From the NCBI GenBank assembly GCA_010015655.1, contig ML976661.1:1110075-1174074 (forward strand): a stretch of 64,000 bases of DNA. Direction: 5' to 3'. The stretch is from Bimuria novae-zelandiae CBS 107.79. Its lineage: Eukaryota; Ascomycota; Dothideomycetes; Pleosporales; Didymosphaeriaceae. The position numbers and the translations under genes are program-made. This document shows, piece by piece, positions 45,053-56,287 of the stretch (its first letter is position 1; each line of letters begins with the position of its first letter). Under the pieces are notes generated by a model. The model was given only the letters and a program-made list of their open reading frames with translations. It searched no databases and was not told the DNA's origin.

Positions 45053-47881
45053 ATGTCCCCGCCGTTTCGCCGACGATCCCTTTTTGCGCTTCTGTTCGAC
45101 TTCCTCGCATTTTTCGACCCGATTGTCTCTGCCGCAAGAGCCGGATACGTTGTTGGGACAATTGATGGGCAGGAATACTTGGTGAGGGACGACCGAAGGC
45201 CCTCGCTGTACACCAAAGACTATGGCGACTGCATGGGAGGGAGCCTTATCAACGTAACCCGCTTTGATGCGGCGTATTACAAGGACAACATGACGATACT
45301 GTTCCATCTTGGCGGTGAAACAGCATTGAAAAATGAATCTATCATGAGTATGTCTGATAAACCGTTAGGGTGAATGCTAAGCTGACCAAGGTAGTGAACA
45401 TCGGCGTCTACGCTTACGGCGAATCGCGTTTCGACCTGACATTCAATCCGTGCAACGCGAATATCCGCAGGTTAGCTACCCACTAGGCTACATGCTTCCA
45501 AGATACCTCTAACCTTCATCAGCGCGTGTCCAATCCAAGCTGGGACATCTATCGAAGCGAGCGGTGTCATACCTATCGGCCAGAAGGACGTGGCTGGCAT
45601 TCCGCCGATCGCTCTATCCATCCCGGATTTCGAAGGCCAGGCAATTCTCCGGATCTTTTCAAACTCGACACAGCGCCAGATAGGCTGCTATTCCGGTGTT
45701 GTGACCAATGGCAGTTCATTCTCCCACCCGAAATGGGTCAGTTCGATCCTCGGGGGGTTTACTGTCATAGCTGTTCTCGCCTCTTTTGCAACTGCGATAT
45801 ACGGAGAAGAGATTCTGGAAATGCGTAAGCATTATGCGCACTCGTTCTCGGTTTTCGTCGTTTTTGCCGCGTGGCAGCACATCTATTTCAGCGGCGCACT
45901 CTCTGTGAACTGGCCTAGCGTACTTGTCGCGTTCTGGAGCAATTACGCATGGGCCGGAGGAATGGTATACTTGGAGCCCATGCAGAACACGATAAATGAT
46001 TTCATCGGTACCAACAAACGTAATATTTCGCATGTGGGGGCTGCTGGACCAGGCGTGGCAAACCCGAGCCTCGGAGATGGGTACGACATCCAGCAGATCT
46101 ACAGCAGGGACGAGCTGCCGGAGACCTTCAAATTTCCTAGCCTAGACGACAGTCTCGTGTACCGATCCGGAGAATTCATCACCAAGAGGCATCTGTTTGA
46201 AAAGTTGATGGCCAAGCGAGCATTCGCAGATTCGTCAGGTGGACACTCTTGGTACGGTAACCCAGTCAAACCAGGTCTTCCTTTGCCCGGAAACTTTTCA
46301 GGCTTTGTTGGTACGCTTGCTCATAACAGCATTCCTGCTTCGAACGCCTTCATGACAGGCTTCTTGTGGTTCCTAACCCTGTTTTCCGGTGTCGCCCTCT
46401 CCATGATCGCATTCAAACTTCTTCTTGAAGGTATGAGTGCAGCGAAAATCGTGAAACGCGATCGACTGCTCTACTTTCGGGGTCATTGGCTGGGTTACAC
46501 ACTACTTGCCCTCCTCCGGACCTTGTTCATCGGCTTCTTCATGCTTATGTTTCTCATCTTGTTTCAGTTCAGCTACCTCTGCTCTTCTAGACCAATCGCT
46601 GTCGCCTGCGTGGTCTTCCTTGTCATACTTCTCAGCTTAGGTGGATTAGCTGGCGACGCATGCTTCTATAGGATCAGGCTCGGGCATTATACGTCCGAGG
46701 CAGATCGACTGAATATTGAGAAGAGACGAATATTGAAGGTGATTCCATGGCTTGGATTCGAACGCAACAGTAAATTCCCTCGGTCGGAAGATAAGAGATA
46801 TGCCGGCTCATTGCCCTGGCGGAAAATTGGCCCCGCACCGCAAGACAGAACCATCCACGAAGATACAAAGATGTTCGGATGGCTTGCTGCCCGCTTTCGC
46901 AGGACGCGGTGGTGGTTCTTCGCCCTCTGGCTTGTCTACGAATTTGTACGCGCTTGCTTCTTGGCCGGCGCTTCAAGTTCACCCATGGTGCAAGTCTTTG
47001 GCCTTCTAGCCGTCGAACTCGTTGCATTCTTCGTTCTGGTCGTCTTGCGACCATTCGAAGGCCAGCGACTGAACGTTATTGCGGTCTACTTTCTTGGATC
47101 CAGCAAGGTCGCGACCGTTGCCCTCTCTGCGGCATTCAACGTCCGGTTTGGTCTTCCACGAATCTTGGCCACAGTTCTCGGCATCATTGTCATTGTCATT
47201 CAGGGCCTTCTCACCATTGCCGTGCTGATCTGCATCATCCTAGGAGCCATCTCGAGCTATATGTCGGTGATGCGCAACCGGGACACATTTCACCCAGAGC
47301 GATGGATTGCAATTCGTGCGAAGTACTTCGACCACCTCGACTTCAAGGTCAAAGACATTCCCCGACCACGAGAAACCAAGCCGGAAAGTGATTCTGGGCC
47401 GCTTGTTCCGGTGCCGGAGGTGCCTAAAGGACCTTCCTTTGCTGTAAGCAGCGTTCGACGAATGCCCAAGGTTGAAGATGAAGACGAGGAATTCATGAAC
47501 GAGATTAGTGGTGGCGATGCATCCACTTCCCAACTTGATCTGGGGGAGTTGATCGCTATAAGGCTCAAGGGAACCGTAGTGGGACAGAGGCCTCTCAGCA
47601 TTCAGTCCAATCTGTCTAACACGACTCTGCCGTACGGTGCCCGCTTACACCGTGCAAGTTGGAGCACCATGGACTTTGCCGAGAACCTCGCACCAGCGCG
47701 TCCGAGTAGGCTGAGCAACCCGCCGTTGATGCCTGAAGCGTGCAGCCGATTTTCGAGGGACTGTGTGCTTCTGCCCCCAGCCCGAGTTTTGGGCGGTGAA
47801 AGTGCTGTGCGTTATCCGAGCCCACTGAGTATGGGGGCAAATCGATCAAACACACCGACGGAAACTCCAGGCAACGCATAA
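45053..47881 (+). CDS. ML-like domain/TRP-like membrane protein (FLC-type)
   Basis: Three exons, 45053-45347, 45395-45470 and 45523-47881, with GT-AG introns of 47 and 52 bp (GTATGT and GTTAGC donors), giving 909 residues. The joins read IMMNIGVYAYG and NANIRSACPIQAG. A signal peptide (about 1-27) is followed by an ML-like lumenal or extracellular domain with Cys and N-glycosylation sites (GGSLINVTR, CNANIR, IGCYSGVVTNGS). Then come about nine membrane segments (WVSSILGGFTVIAVLASF; AFMTGFLWFLTLFSGVALSM; LLFIGFF-type; VELVAFFVLVVLRPF; ILATVLGIIVIVIQGLLTIA) and a 200-residue acidic, Ser/Pro-rich cytosolic tail. This is the architecture of yeast Flc1-3/Pkd2-like proteins, linked to FAD or calcium handling and cell-wall maintenance. 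Channel or carrier activity is not shown by sequence. Intact. Confidence 0.85.
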
Positions 47882-49870
47882 ATTCCATAGTATCCTGTTT
47901 CTCGACCTGGAGGGTCAAGTTTTGGCTTACGATCACAGCTGCAGACTCTAGTCAGCGAGTCGCAGATTGCAACGATCCCAACGATTTCGCATGCAACAGA
48001 CGTTACGAAAGACACAAAATAAAGAGAATTCTTTCCCAGGAAGAACAAGAAGCATTTATCGAAGCATTTCCACAAGACAGTTGTCTATAAACTTCACAAC
48101 ATACAATACGTGCCGACTTTCGTAGGAGCTGTCATATTGCGTAGCCGGTCCGGAGCTGCACGTCGATTCCAGGGCTGTATGCAACTGCAATCGACAGCAA
48201 GCCGACCCTCAACCGGTTTGGTATCTTCTGGTTTGATGGGCATATGCGACGTATCTTGCATTCCTTTCCTATCTTCTCATGGCAGCATCAGACACAAGCC
48301 GGCATCGGCATCCCCTCGGATCGTCAGCTTGGCGCATTTGGATGGAAGCTATCTCATGTATGACGAACATGATAACGGATAGAGTATATGATACGACGTG
48401 GCCTGGCTGCGGGGAAACCAATGACGAATGACATGTACATAGACTGGCATCAAGAAGCTAATCACAGATATCGTATTGTCGAGCACAGCATCTCCCGGTT
48501 CTCGTGATGCGGTGATATTCGCAAAGTGCGGTGCGTTATAGGAGCAGCTGAACAAGCGCACGCGAAAACGCTGGTTCCCTCCCCGCAGCTACGGTAGTGT
48601 AGCGAAAACGTAGCGCTCATTTCGCTCCCGTCGTGCATGTCCACCGGCGTCTGGCCTCCTGCCTAGCCACAATCTCAAACTTGTTCTTACACGACTCCAA
48701 CCTCATCTCACGAGCGCAGGACGCGGGATCATGGTACGAGCGCGAGCCCCGTCTTCATTTCACACACCCTGACAGGCCTCGACCGTGCGGGTGGGGTACG
48801 ATGAGCATGACATGGGAAAATCGGGGTAGATGACCGCATTGTCAAGATTGCTCATCTGGGCGCCCCGTTGGCAGGCGCGTGGTGACGCCACACGGACATG
48901 GGGGTAAGCAAGGCATGCATGCACAGTGTCTGCGGTTCTGTGGTACTGTACTACCGCGGGTTTGCGCACCGATCAATTATCACGGTGGTTGTTGGTGGGA
49001 TTTTCCGTCAAGGTTTGGCACAATTGCCATGGCAATTCGGAAATTTTTCACTCGGGCAGTAGATAGGAAGGGATGGTACGTCATGAGGGGGCCGATGGGG
49101 GAGGGTTTCATGCTGGAGAAAAAGATGTTCGATATGCGTGGAAGCTGGAGCGAGAACCGTCGTGCTGCGGACTGGAGATGTGTGGGTGCACTCGTAGGCT
49201 ATTCGCACGATGGGGAGCTTAGCCGGCATGTTGTTTCCGTCGGGGCATTCCCGTTTGAAGGGGAGAGCATGTCGATGGCTGCGGCGCATCTCGATGAGTT
49301 CCGCGATACCAGCCACAGCAGTCGACTTTGCGGAAATTTTGCAAGCCTACCGCGCAACAATGACGAAATGCAGGGAAATAAGCTTGTGGCGGGCGTGGCG
49401 CGTGAGGGCGCTTGCAGGGATAGGAACGCTGCGTCATGGCTCTATTAGGACGTGTGAGACCCGCCTGTGTGTTGATCGTTGCCGTAGTGGGCGGGCGCTA
49501 GCTCGAAAGGTTAAGCGCGTGAGAGGCAAGTTTGGGACAGGTTTTCTGAGCGTCTGTTTGCGAGCAGGTGCATGGGGGGCCGGTTGAGTGGGCCGGTGAG
49601 AAAGTCATAGCGATGGCAGGTGGTGAGAGCAAGGGCAGGCAGGTCGCTGACGTCACTGCCAGCGAGAGGAATGCGCCTAGTACATAAAGAAGGCGGTTGC
49701 GCGGAGCGGACAACACCATCCTGTCTACATACCTCAGCTTCTAAACACAAACACACACCCGAACACTTATACTCATACTCATACCGCACGAGTATCGATA
49801 CGAGCACCGCTACGAAACTCGCTCTATTACCAACTCTCACAAACAACTACCACCCACCCAAACCATCACC
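47882..49870. other. 2-kb intergenic region, no supported gene
   Basis: Contains a 189-codon plus-strand open frame (48879-49448) rich in Gly, Arg and Cys, with overlapping antisense frames and no domain; I do not accept it. The last 130 bp before 49871 are CA/CT-rich (ACTCATACTCATACC) and look like the leader of the small gene. Confidence 0.4.
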
Positions 49871-50147
49871 ATGGGCGCTGTAGTCTCCTGCGTAAGCCCT
49901 CCTCTACCCAGCTTTATTTCCCCTAGGGACTCGATACTAACGGTTCACACAGATCCAATCCATCTTCCGCACGATCGGCAATGTCCTCATGGCCATCGTG
50001 CACGCCATCGGCGCCGCCTGCACCGCCATTATCAATGGAATCGTCGCCCTCTTCGACATCATCATCAGCTGCATCACGTGCGGCCGCGGCGGGTCCCGTC
50101 GCCGGGGCATGAAGACGCGTACGACGCACCATACTAGCAGAGTCTAG
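49871..50147 (+). CDS. 71-residue small membrane protein, MGAVVSC type
   Basis: Two exons, 49871-49891 and 49953-50147. The 61-bp intron has a GTAAGC donor, a TACTAAC branch site and a CACAG acceptor. The first exon encodes only MGAVVSC: Gly2 would allow N-myristoylation and Cys7 palmitoylation. The rest is a hydrophobic region with GAACTAIINGIVALFDIII, a short CITCGRG motif and a basic tail (RRRGMKTRTTHH). I recall similar 60-90-residue proteins in many filamentous ascomycetes, annotated only as hypothetical. Likely tethered to or inserted in a membrane; function unknown. CATCACC before the ATG is a good start context. Easily missed by gene finders because exon 1 has 7 codons. Confidence 0.75.
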
Positions 50148-51204
50148 GTGGTCCCCGCGCTTGTGTGAGCTTTGTTAACCAAGTGTTGCGGTTGCAGGGT
50201 TTCGTATGAGGCGGGACCTGGGCGTCTGAGTCTGAGCCCTTCGTCGTTCGATATCAAGCTGTCCAACGGGTGGAATTTCGACGACTTGGGCGATGACGAA
50301 GACGTGGCGAAGGGGCGTGTGTGAGGGATAGGACGGGGTGGTAATGCATTGATACGACCGCTTGAGGCGGATGATACATGTACGATACCGGTCGGTAGGT
50401 CGGTCGGTTCGGAGTTTTTCCTTTGTCAGCGTGGATGGGATGCGTTGCGGTGGAGGATGAGCGGGCGCATTCTTGAGTCGTCATGATCGCGCTTGTAACA
50501 GATACCCTTTTCGAATCGATGCTACTTCTACTATGACTTTGTTCTTTCTGAAGCCGCGCTTCGTTTGTTGTGAGGCATGACGAAATCTGGTCGTCGTGCC
50601 AGCCTTGCTTCGCAGCTCGTCGGCTACGCTAAAAATGCAGTGTCGTGGTGATTCAGTGGCTGGCGGGGTGCATACACGTCAGCTTGACCTGAGTTTTGCC
50701 GAGGCTGACCTGAGTTTTGCCGAGGCTGACCTGAGTTCTGGCCGGCGGGTTGTAAGCCCTGCTTGGACGGCCTCAACCACCAACTAGTATAGAAAGGATT
50801 GCGGTATTGGAGAAGAGAGCACAGTGACCGCAGACTATGAGGGTAAAACTCCGAGCGCGTACATCTCCTGAAGCAGGACCACACTTTCTGACACACGCAT
50901 CCAGCTTGCTAGCTGGCATATTGCATCATTTTTCATGTCTGTCCAGGCGTTTCTTGTCACGTTAATGTCACCTCTCCTTGCGCGTAGAAATTTGTTCAGA
51001 TGGATGTAACAACTCCTCTTCCGCGCTAAGAAAGCAGTGCAAAAGCTTAGGCCAGTGGCCATCGCCGCAGTCATAGCAATACCACACATACAAATTGTCA
51101 AACGTCGAGATCGAAGGGTATCCATCTATTCATGAAGCTCGTACCATATGTCATCCACCATTTTTAAGCATCTCCAATTCGCCAGACTGATCGATATTCT
51201 ATCT
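50148..51204. other. Intergenic with a short minisatellite
   Basis: 1.06 kb between the small gene and the 3' end of ARG4. Open frames up to 96 codons lack features. Only the 21-bp repeat stands out. Confidence 0.45.
50686..50740. repeat. 21-bp minisatellite, 2.6 copies
   Basis: GACCTGAGTTTTGCCGAGGC plus T, twice perfectly (50686-50706, 50707-50727), then a partial third copy. Being a multiple of three it makes a 7-residue repeat in one frame, but that frame is not otherwise supported. Confidence 0.8.
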
Positions 51205-52682
51205 CTACAACTGCTGCTTGAGCATCTCGATTTGTTCTCTCACAGCGCTCTTGCTCGTCCCGCCCGTCGCGTTCTTCAGCTCTACTGCTCGCTCGTAGTC
51301 AAGGCATTCCACCACGTCGTCGCCTAGCCGCGAATCGATGCCCTTCAGCTGCTCCAGGCTCAGCTTGTCCATGGGCATGCCTTCGTTTTCTGCTAGCGCC
51401 ACAACACGTCCTGAGATGTGGTGGCCCTCGCGGAACGGCACGCCCTTCCTAACAAGGTAGTCCGCGAACTCAGTCGCCAGCATCTCGGGCGCGAGCGCAG
51501 CCATCATCTTCTCCGGGTTGATGGTAAGCGTGGACAAGACACCGGTGGCGATCTGCATCGAGTCGCCGACGGTCTTGATGTGGTCGATCAGCGGCTCGAC
51601 GGACTCCTGAAGGTCCTTGTTGTAGGTCGTAGGCAGGCCCTTGATGGTGACGTACAAGCCTGCCATGTGTCCGAAGGCGCGGCCAGACTTGCCCCTAATG
51701 AGTTCGAGCGAATCCGCATTCTTCTTTTGCGGCATGAGCGAGCTGCCCGTGCTGTATGCGTCGGCTAGCCTCACGAAGCCGAACTCTAGCGAGGAATAGA
51801 TGATCAAGTCCTCGGCCCAGCGCGACATCTTGAGCATGAGGCTGGAGCCCCACTGTAGCGTCTCGAAGACGAAGTCACGGTCGCCGACGGCGTTCAGCGA
51901 GTTCGGCAGCAGGCCTTCGAAGCCGAGCTCCTTGGCCATGGCATGGCGGTCGATGTTGAACGGGTTTCCGGCGAGGGCGCCGCAGCCAAGGGGTGAGCGG
52001 TTGACACGCTTGATGACTTCGCGGAGGCGCTCGAGCTCCTGGGAGAAGGCGGTCGCGTGGGAGAGCACCCAATGGGACCAACGCACTGGCTGCGCTTTCT
52101 GAAGGTGCGTGTAGCCGGGCATGAGCACGTCGATTTCGGCCTCAGCCCGCTGCACGCTCGTCTTGATCAGCTGCACGAGGTAGCTCTCTAGTATCCTCAG
52201 CTCCTCCCGCAGCCATAGCCGCATGTCTGTTGCGACCTGCTCGTTGCGACTCCGTCCTGTGTGCAGCTTCCCTCCGATGTCCTTCCCGATGATCTCGCTC
52301 AGCCGGCGCTCGTTCGCCGTGTGGATGTCCTCATCGTTGTCCTTGACCACGAAGCTGTTCGACGCCCATTCTTCCTTGATTTGTGCGAAGCCTTTCTCAA
52401 TGGCTGCGAATTCCTCCTGCGTGAGGATACCATTGGTCATGTTTGCGCGTGCGAATGCAATGGAACCGGCGATATCTTGGGCGTAGAAGAGTCGGTCATA
52501 GGGGAGAGAGGCATTGTATTGCTCCATCACGGGGTCGAGGCCCTCTACATAAACGGTCAGTTGCTGGGCCTGGAAAGCTGCTGAAGCGTGCACGGTAAGG
52601 AAAGTAAAGCAATTGGGAAGTACTGACGCGTGAAGCGGCCGCCCCAGAGCATATTCTCTGCTACTTTCTTTTGCGATGCCAT
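51205..52682 (-). CDS. ARG4: Argininosuccinate lyase
   Basis: Splits argininosuccinate into arginine and fumarate, the last step of arginine synthesis; a cytosolic homotetramer. Two exons, 52682-52628 and 52544-51205, give 464 residues, the family length. The short first exon encodes MASQKKVAENMLWGGRFT; the 83-bp intron has a GTCAGT donor and a TGTAG acceptor, and the join restores WGGRFTQGLDPVMEQYN. Signatures: HTGRSRNEQVATD (about 113-125), YTHLQKAQP with the conserved His165, and the fumarase/lyase signature GSSLMPQKKN (285-294) with the catalytic Ser loop. The unspliced reading extends upstream to 52758 but lacks the WGGRF motif, so that start is wrong. Member of the fumarase/aspartase superfamily. 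Intact. Confidence 0.96.
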
Positions 52683-53022
52683 AGTGTGCTAGAGAATAGA
52701 CGGGACGAAAGTAAACAAGGGTGAATGTTTGGGTGTCAATCGGTGACTGTATCATCACACTTCAAAAAATTGTGTATGCGCCCACTGTATCGGAGGCAGG
52801 GATGGCTGTGGCGCCAGTCTGTGGCGCGTGATTGCCCGAACGCGGAGAACAGATGGCGGGGCACGGCTCCACTTTGTAGCGGGAACCCACCCCGATGCTT
52901 CTGTATCTCTTCACCTCCAACGTCACTGGTGGGTGGTTTGCTGTGTAAAAGTCACCGGTAGTAGACATCGGAGGGCAACCAGTCTCTCGTGTTCACTCCT
53001 CCAGATTCTGGACACTGCAATC
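52683..53022. other. Divergent promoter region of ARG4
   Basis: 340 bp between ARG4 (minus) and the relic gene (plus). I saw no convincing TGACTC-type (Gcn4/CPC1) site. Otherwise featureless. Confidence 0.4.
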
Positions 53023-54041
53023 ATGCCACCAAACTTGACTACACTCCCTCTTGAGACCCGGCATCAAATTTATGAAAAACATGGAGAGACGAACAACAGA
53101 TGCACCAACGAGGGATACAACGAATCTCCCCAACAAAGCTCGAGGCAAAATATCCTCCGCGTCGGAGCGACACGCGTTCCATCGAGGAACCGGTTCACGC
53201 GAAGAAGACTGTTGAAATAAAAGCCTCGGACGTCTCATTCGACTTCGAATGGTTCTTCAGAGAAAATCTAGACCCCGACGACCAATCCTGGCCGATTCAC
53301 GCGTCTGAGCACGACCCTAATGACCCTGAGATGGGCCACAAGGGAACGTCTTGATACAAGATCTTTAGCAGACATCGCATTGACGCTGCCTCGATGAGGG
53401 TCAATTATCAGTTACACGAAGAAGCAATGCCGTTCTTCTACCGTTCCAAAACATTCGTGTTCGATTGCAGCGCTGTGGGAGCAATGCGTTTCCTCCATGC
53501 CCTTCCGACCAAGGCCCTGGAAAACATCGCATCTGTCGCTTTCACCATCAAAGCTGTAGATGCGAACGACACGTACACATGCGAAGCATGGTACCCCGAC
53601 ATCTCTCAAGACGGCTGGCGCTTTCAGGGCCCATTCGCTTGGTTGCTTACTACGAAACTACCGAAGCTTGCAGATATTTATCTTTGCACGCCTTGTTCTA
53701 GGGGTGCAGATTAGTTTTGTTAATACGCCGTCTATGATTTGCACCATTTGCTGGAATCTAAAGCCGTTCAGCGCATCCACCACGTCGTCTTAGGGAATAA
53801 GACCGTGAAAATTCTCAGGGGGTTCTATAATAAAGGTGCTTATGAGCAGTTGCCGGGATGGCTCTCAGGGTATTGCGATGTCTCAGATTGGCAGTGGACG
53901 AGCCGTGACCTTCACTTTGGTGGGGACGCCAAAGCACAGGCAGTCATTACATTTGGGGCTTTGGGGCCTGATGGAAACACGTAGAGCTACTTGGAGCTGT
54001 GCACGGCGCTAGAGGAGTATAACTCGTGGCCCGAGGGTTAG
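53023..54041 (+). pseudogene. Broken gene of the fungal LETR/HEEA type
   Basis: Begins MPPNLTTLPLETRHQIYEK, like the many fungal proteins whose N-terminus reads LP-E-R--IY (F-box-like or 2EXR/DUF7730-type). The second part carries MRVNYQLHEEAMPFFYRSKT and FDCSAVGAMRFLHAL, which is also typical (N-QL--EA---FY--N-F-F), then DGWRFQGPFAWLLTTKLPKL. A third part (VYDLHHLLESKAVQRIHHVV, then WLSGYCDVSDWQW) is in another phase. It ends GALGPDGNT-TAG-SYLELCTALEEYNSW and a final stop at 54039-54041. There are at least two frameshifts and the TAG at 53982-53984; no introns with good signals reconcile the pieces. It stands head-to-head with ARG4. Likely non-functional. Confidence 0.6.
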
Positions 54042-54465
54042 TATCCATCAGGTTTGGAACAGTCGTATTTTTGGGATTTTTTGTGGGCTATGGGTACATT
54101 TCAGTTTTTCTTTTATTGTCATTAACGACCCGAACGGATCATACGACACACTACACGAATCACGACGCGTTGAATATAATTTGGGAGGGCGCACCAGGGC
54201 CATATACACTTCAGCGACAATTGCATCCGATCACGAGCAAAACGTAACCGCGCGTTCCTGGGTTAATTCACAAATGTCATTTCTCCTCTAAATCGAAAAT
54301 GCTTACGCTGAAATGTTCAGATTATCTTAAGACTTCCCCCAAAACTCGAGGTATCACTTTGGAACTATACACTTGAATCATTTTAGTGATACTCCCATTT
54401 CATAACTCATAGCCACCCCAATTAGGCCTTACTATCTTCCAGCCTGACTCTACCCAAGAGGCGAC
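54042..54465. other. Intergenic, nothing supported
   Basis: 424 bp between convergent relics. A weak 73-codon frame shows no features. Confidence 0.45.
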
Positions 54466-54972
54466 TTATTCAGAGTGGAACCATTCCCTAAAAGCCTCGC
54501 GTACCCCCACGACGCGCTCTTCACGGGATACATCTTCGTCTTGCATACTCACCGGCTCTTCCACGGTCGACCGAGGCGTGGCCTCTCTCTCGTCTTCCTG
54601 CGGATCACTCTTCGCAAGCAGAGCATTTTTCTTCTCAATGACCATGGCGATCGGAAGCGGAGGGAAGTACTCCGCCCTTGTCTCCTCATCTCTTGCGACC
54701 TGCATCTACCGCGCCAACGCTACTTAATCTGCGGACGTTATAGGGATCGGAGGCTTCGCGACCGCCTTCTTGACCGGAACGTTATCGTTCTCTGTAGGCT
54801 GACTCTTGTGAACGGCCATCTGTTTGCTCCAGTTCGCGGACAGAGCCCGGGCATGGTCTGATACTTGCGTTCGCTGGCTACCACTTTGCGCAGGAACCTG
54901 TTCCCGTGTGGTGTGGTCGAAGTTTTGGGGCAGCCATGTTCTACATACCAAACTCAAATGACCTGGTCTCAT
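54466..54972 (-). pseudogene. Small unidentified frame split by TAA and TAG
   Basis: One frame of 169 codons, interrupted by TAA and TAG seven codons apart (about 54700-54726): ...PPIPITSAD-stop-VALAR-stop-MQVARDEETRAEYFPPLPI... The second part is acidic (DPQEDEREATPRSTVEE, DEDVSREERVVGVREAFREW) and looks like real, disordered protein; the first part is Gln/Ser/Thr-rich. CAA-to-TAA and CAG-to-TAG would explain both stops. Alternatively a GT-AG intron (GTCAAG...GCGGTAG) could skip both in phase, which would make it a gene of about 145 residues. I do not recognise it. Confidence 0.4.
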
Positions 54973-56287
54973 GGCGTTTCACTCTGGATGCTAGCAAAAG
55001 TATATAGGACGTCGGAGAAACATTGTGAATATACAGGATTGAGGATGAACACAATGCTTTTATCTGCTGTGCGGTCTCACAACTGTGTCTTACTCCTGTG
55101 ATTCGGATCGCTTGACGGGACTTGAGGACTTTGACTGTCTTTGTGTCTCTCTTGTCACAGAATACGATATCTCATCTGCGAGAGACGCCCTCGCCCTCCA
55201 AGACGTGACCACAGCATTCGTGCACCACAGTACCGAGGCGTGACTGGAAAACGCAAACTCTTACTTTCATCGTAGACGGTGGCGCTTGTGCGGAAGATTG
55301 CCATGGGGTTTTGTATGCTAAACTACGTAGATGATTCATGATTGTATCGGAGGTTCTTTGGTTGGTGTTAAATAAAATAAAATGAAGTATACTGTATAAT
55401 TGAATTGTCTGCCTCGATTTTCTAGCTGGTCTCGCCCAGACCAAGATCCATTTCCGACTACACCTGGTTCCTCCAGTTTCCACTCCAGTCACGGCTAGGA
55501 CACCTATTCTCCCTAGAATCGCCACCTCCGCGTCCTTGCTGACCACGACCCCGTCCACGTGTTGATGTTCCCGTGGATGAACGAGATACCTGAGCGCTGG
55601 AGTCTGCTGATGTTGCGCCGGTGCTTTTTCCCAGCACGACCTGCAATGATCTCTTTCTTAACGCTATCTAGGAAAGTAGTCGAAAATGGATCTTGTATGA
55701 ACTCAACATCTCGCACACCGCCTAGTTTACATGCAGAACTAGAGGCTTGTCAGAATAAGTATATATAACTTTCATAGGTAGATTTAAAAAAAAAAAAAAA
55801 AACAGCTAAGCCCGTTCTCACACATCCTACGCGCAAGTGCGATGACTGCCTGCAGACGGATCTCGTACATCTTTAATCAAATAGTCCGACTTCTCCTCGT
55901 GTACTCTGAACGGTTTTTTTCTACGTCCAGATACTATCCACGATGGACTTGAGACCAGCTCTCGAGATCTCGAAGCACTTCCTAACAGTTGAGATATTGA
56001 CGTCTTTGCTATATTCGCGGCCGAGGGATCGATTCCAAGGCCTTCGAGCGGTGCACCTGCATGCAAGCAAGACCGTGGTCGCTTCCAACCGGATGATCGA
56101 CGGCACTAGCAGCCAGCACATGAGCCTCCGCTTTCTTCACGTGTTGTGAAAGCAGGGCGAGCCCAATGCTACATTCCTGCTACGCCGCTCGACGCTAATT
56201 CCCAAAATTACATAGCTAGCCCAAAACTGTAGAGATGAAAGGCTCTGAAGCCAAGGGTATCATATGGATCGCTACTCTGTTATTCTT
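54973..56287. other. Repeat-bearing intergenic region
   Basis: 1.3 kb. A 67-codon minus-strand frame (55513-55716) has FLDSVKKEIIAGRAGKKHRR, basic and plausible but unidentified. Contains an A17 run (55786-55802) and the second copy of the dispersed repeat. The 79-codon minus-strand frame 55827-56066 ends in the tail DPSAGSHRTCA shared with the DUF3669 relic. Confidence 0.4.
55805..55862 (-). repeat. Dispersed repeat, copy beside an A17 run
   Basis: The minus strand reads AGATCCGTCTGCAGGCAGTC, ATCGCACTTGCGCGTAGGATGTG and directly GTGAGAACGGGCTTAGCTG, then T17. Compared with 44219-44336 it lacks about 60 bp between GATGTG and GTGAGAAC. The missing part is not bounded by GT-AG, so it is a deletion (a GTG microhomology at the joint), not a spliced copy. 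Confidence 0.65.

Noticed and set aside
44508..45185. 225-codon plus-strand open frame upstream of the ML/TRP-like gene
   Set aside because: Overlaps the true first exon in another phase, has no recognisable domain, and the real gene's splicing and signal peptide explain the locus.
48879..49448. 189-codon plus-strand open frame
   Set aside because: No start context, domain or splice extension; overlapping antisense frames of similar quality; composition not coding-like.
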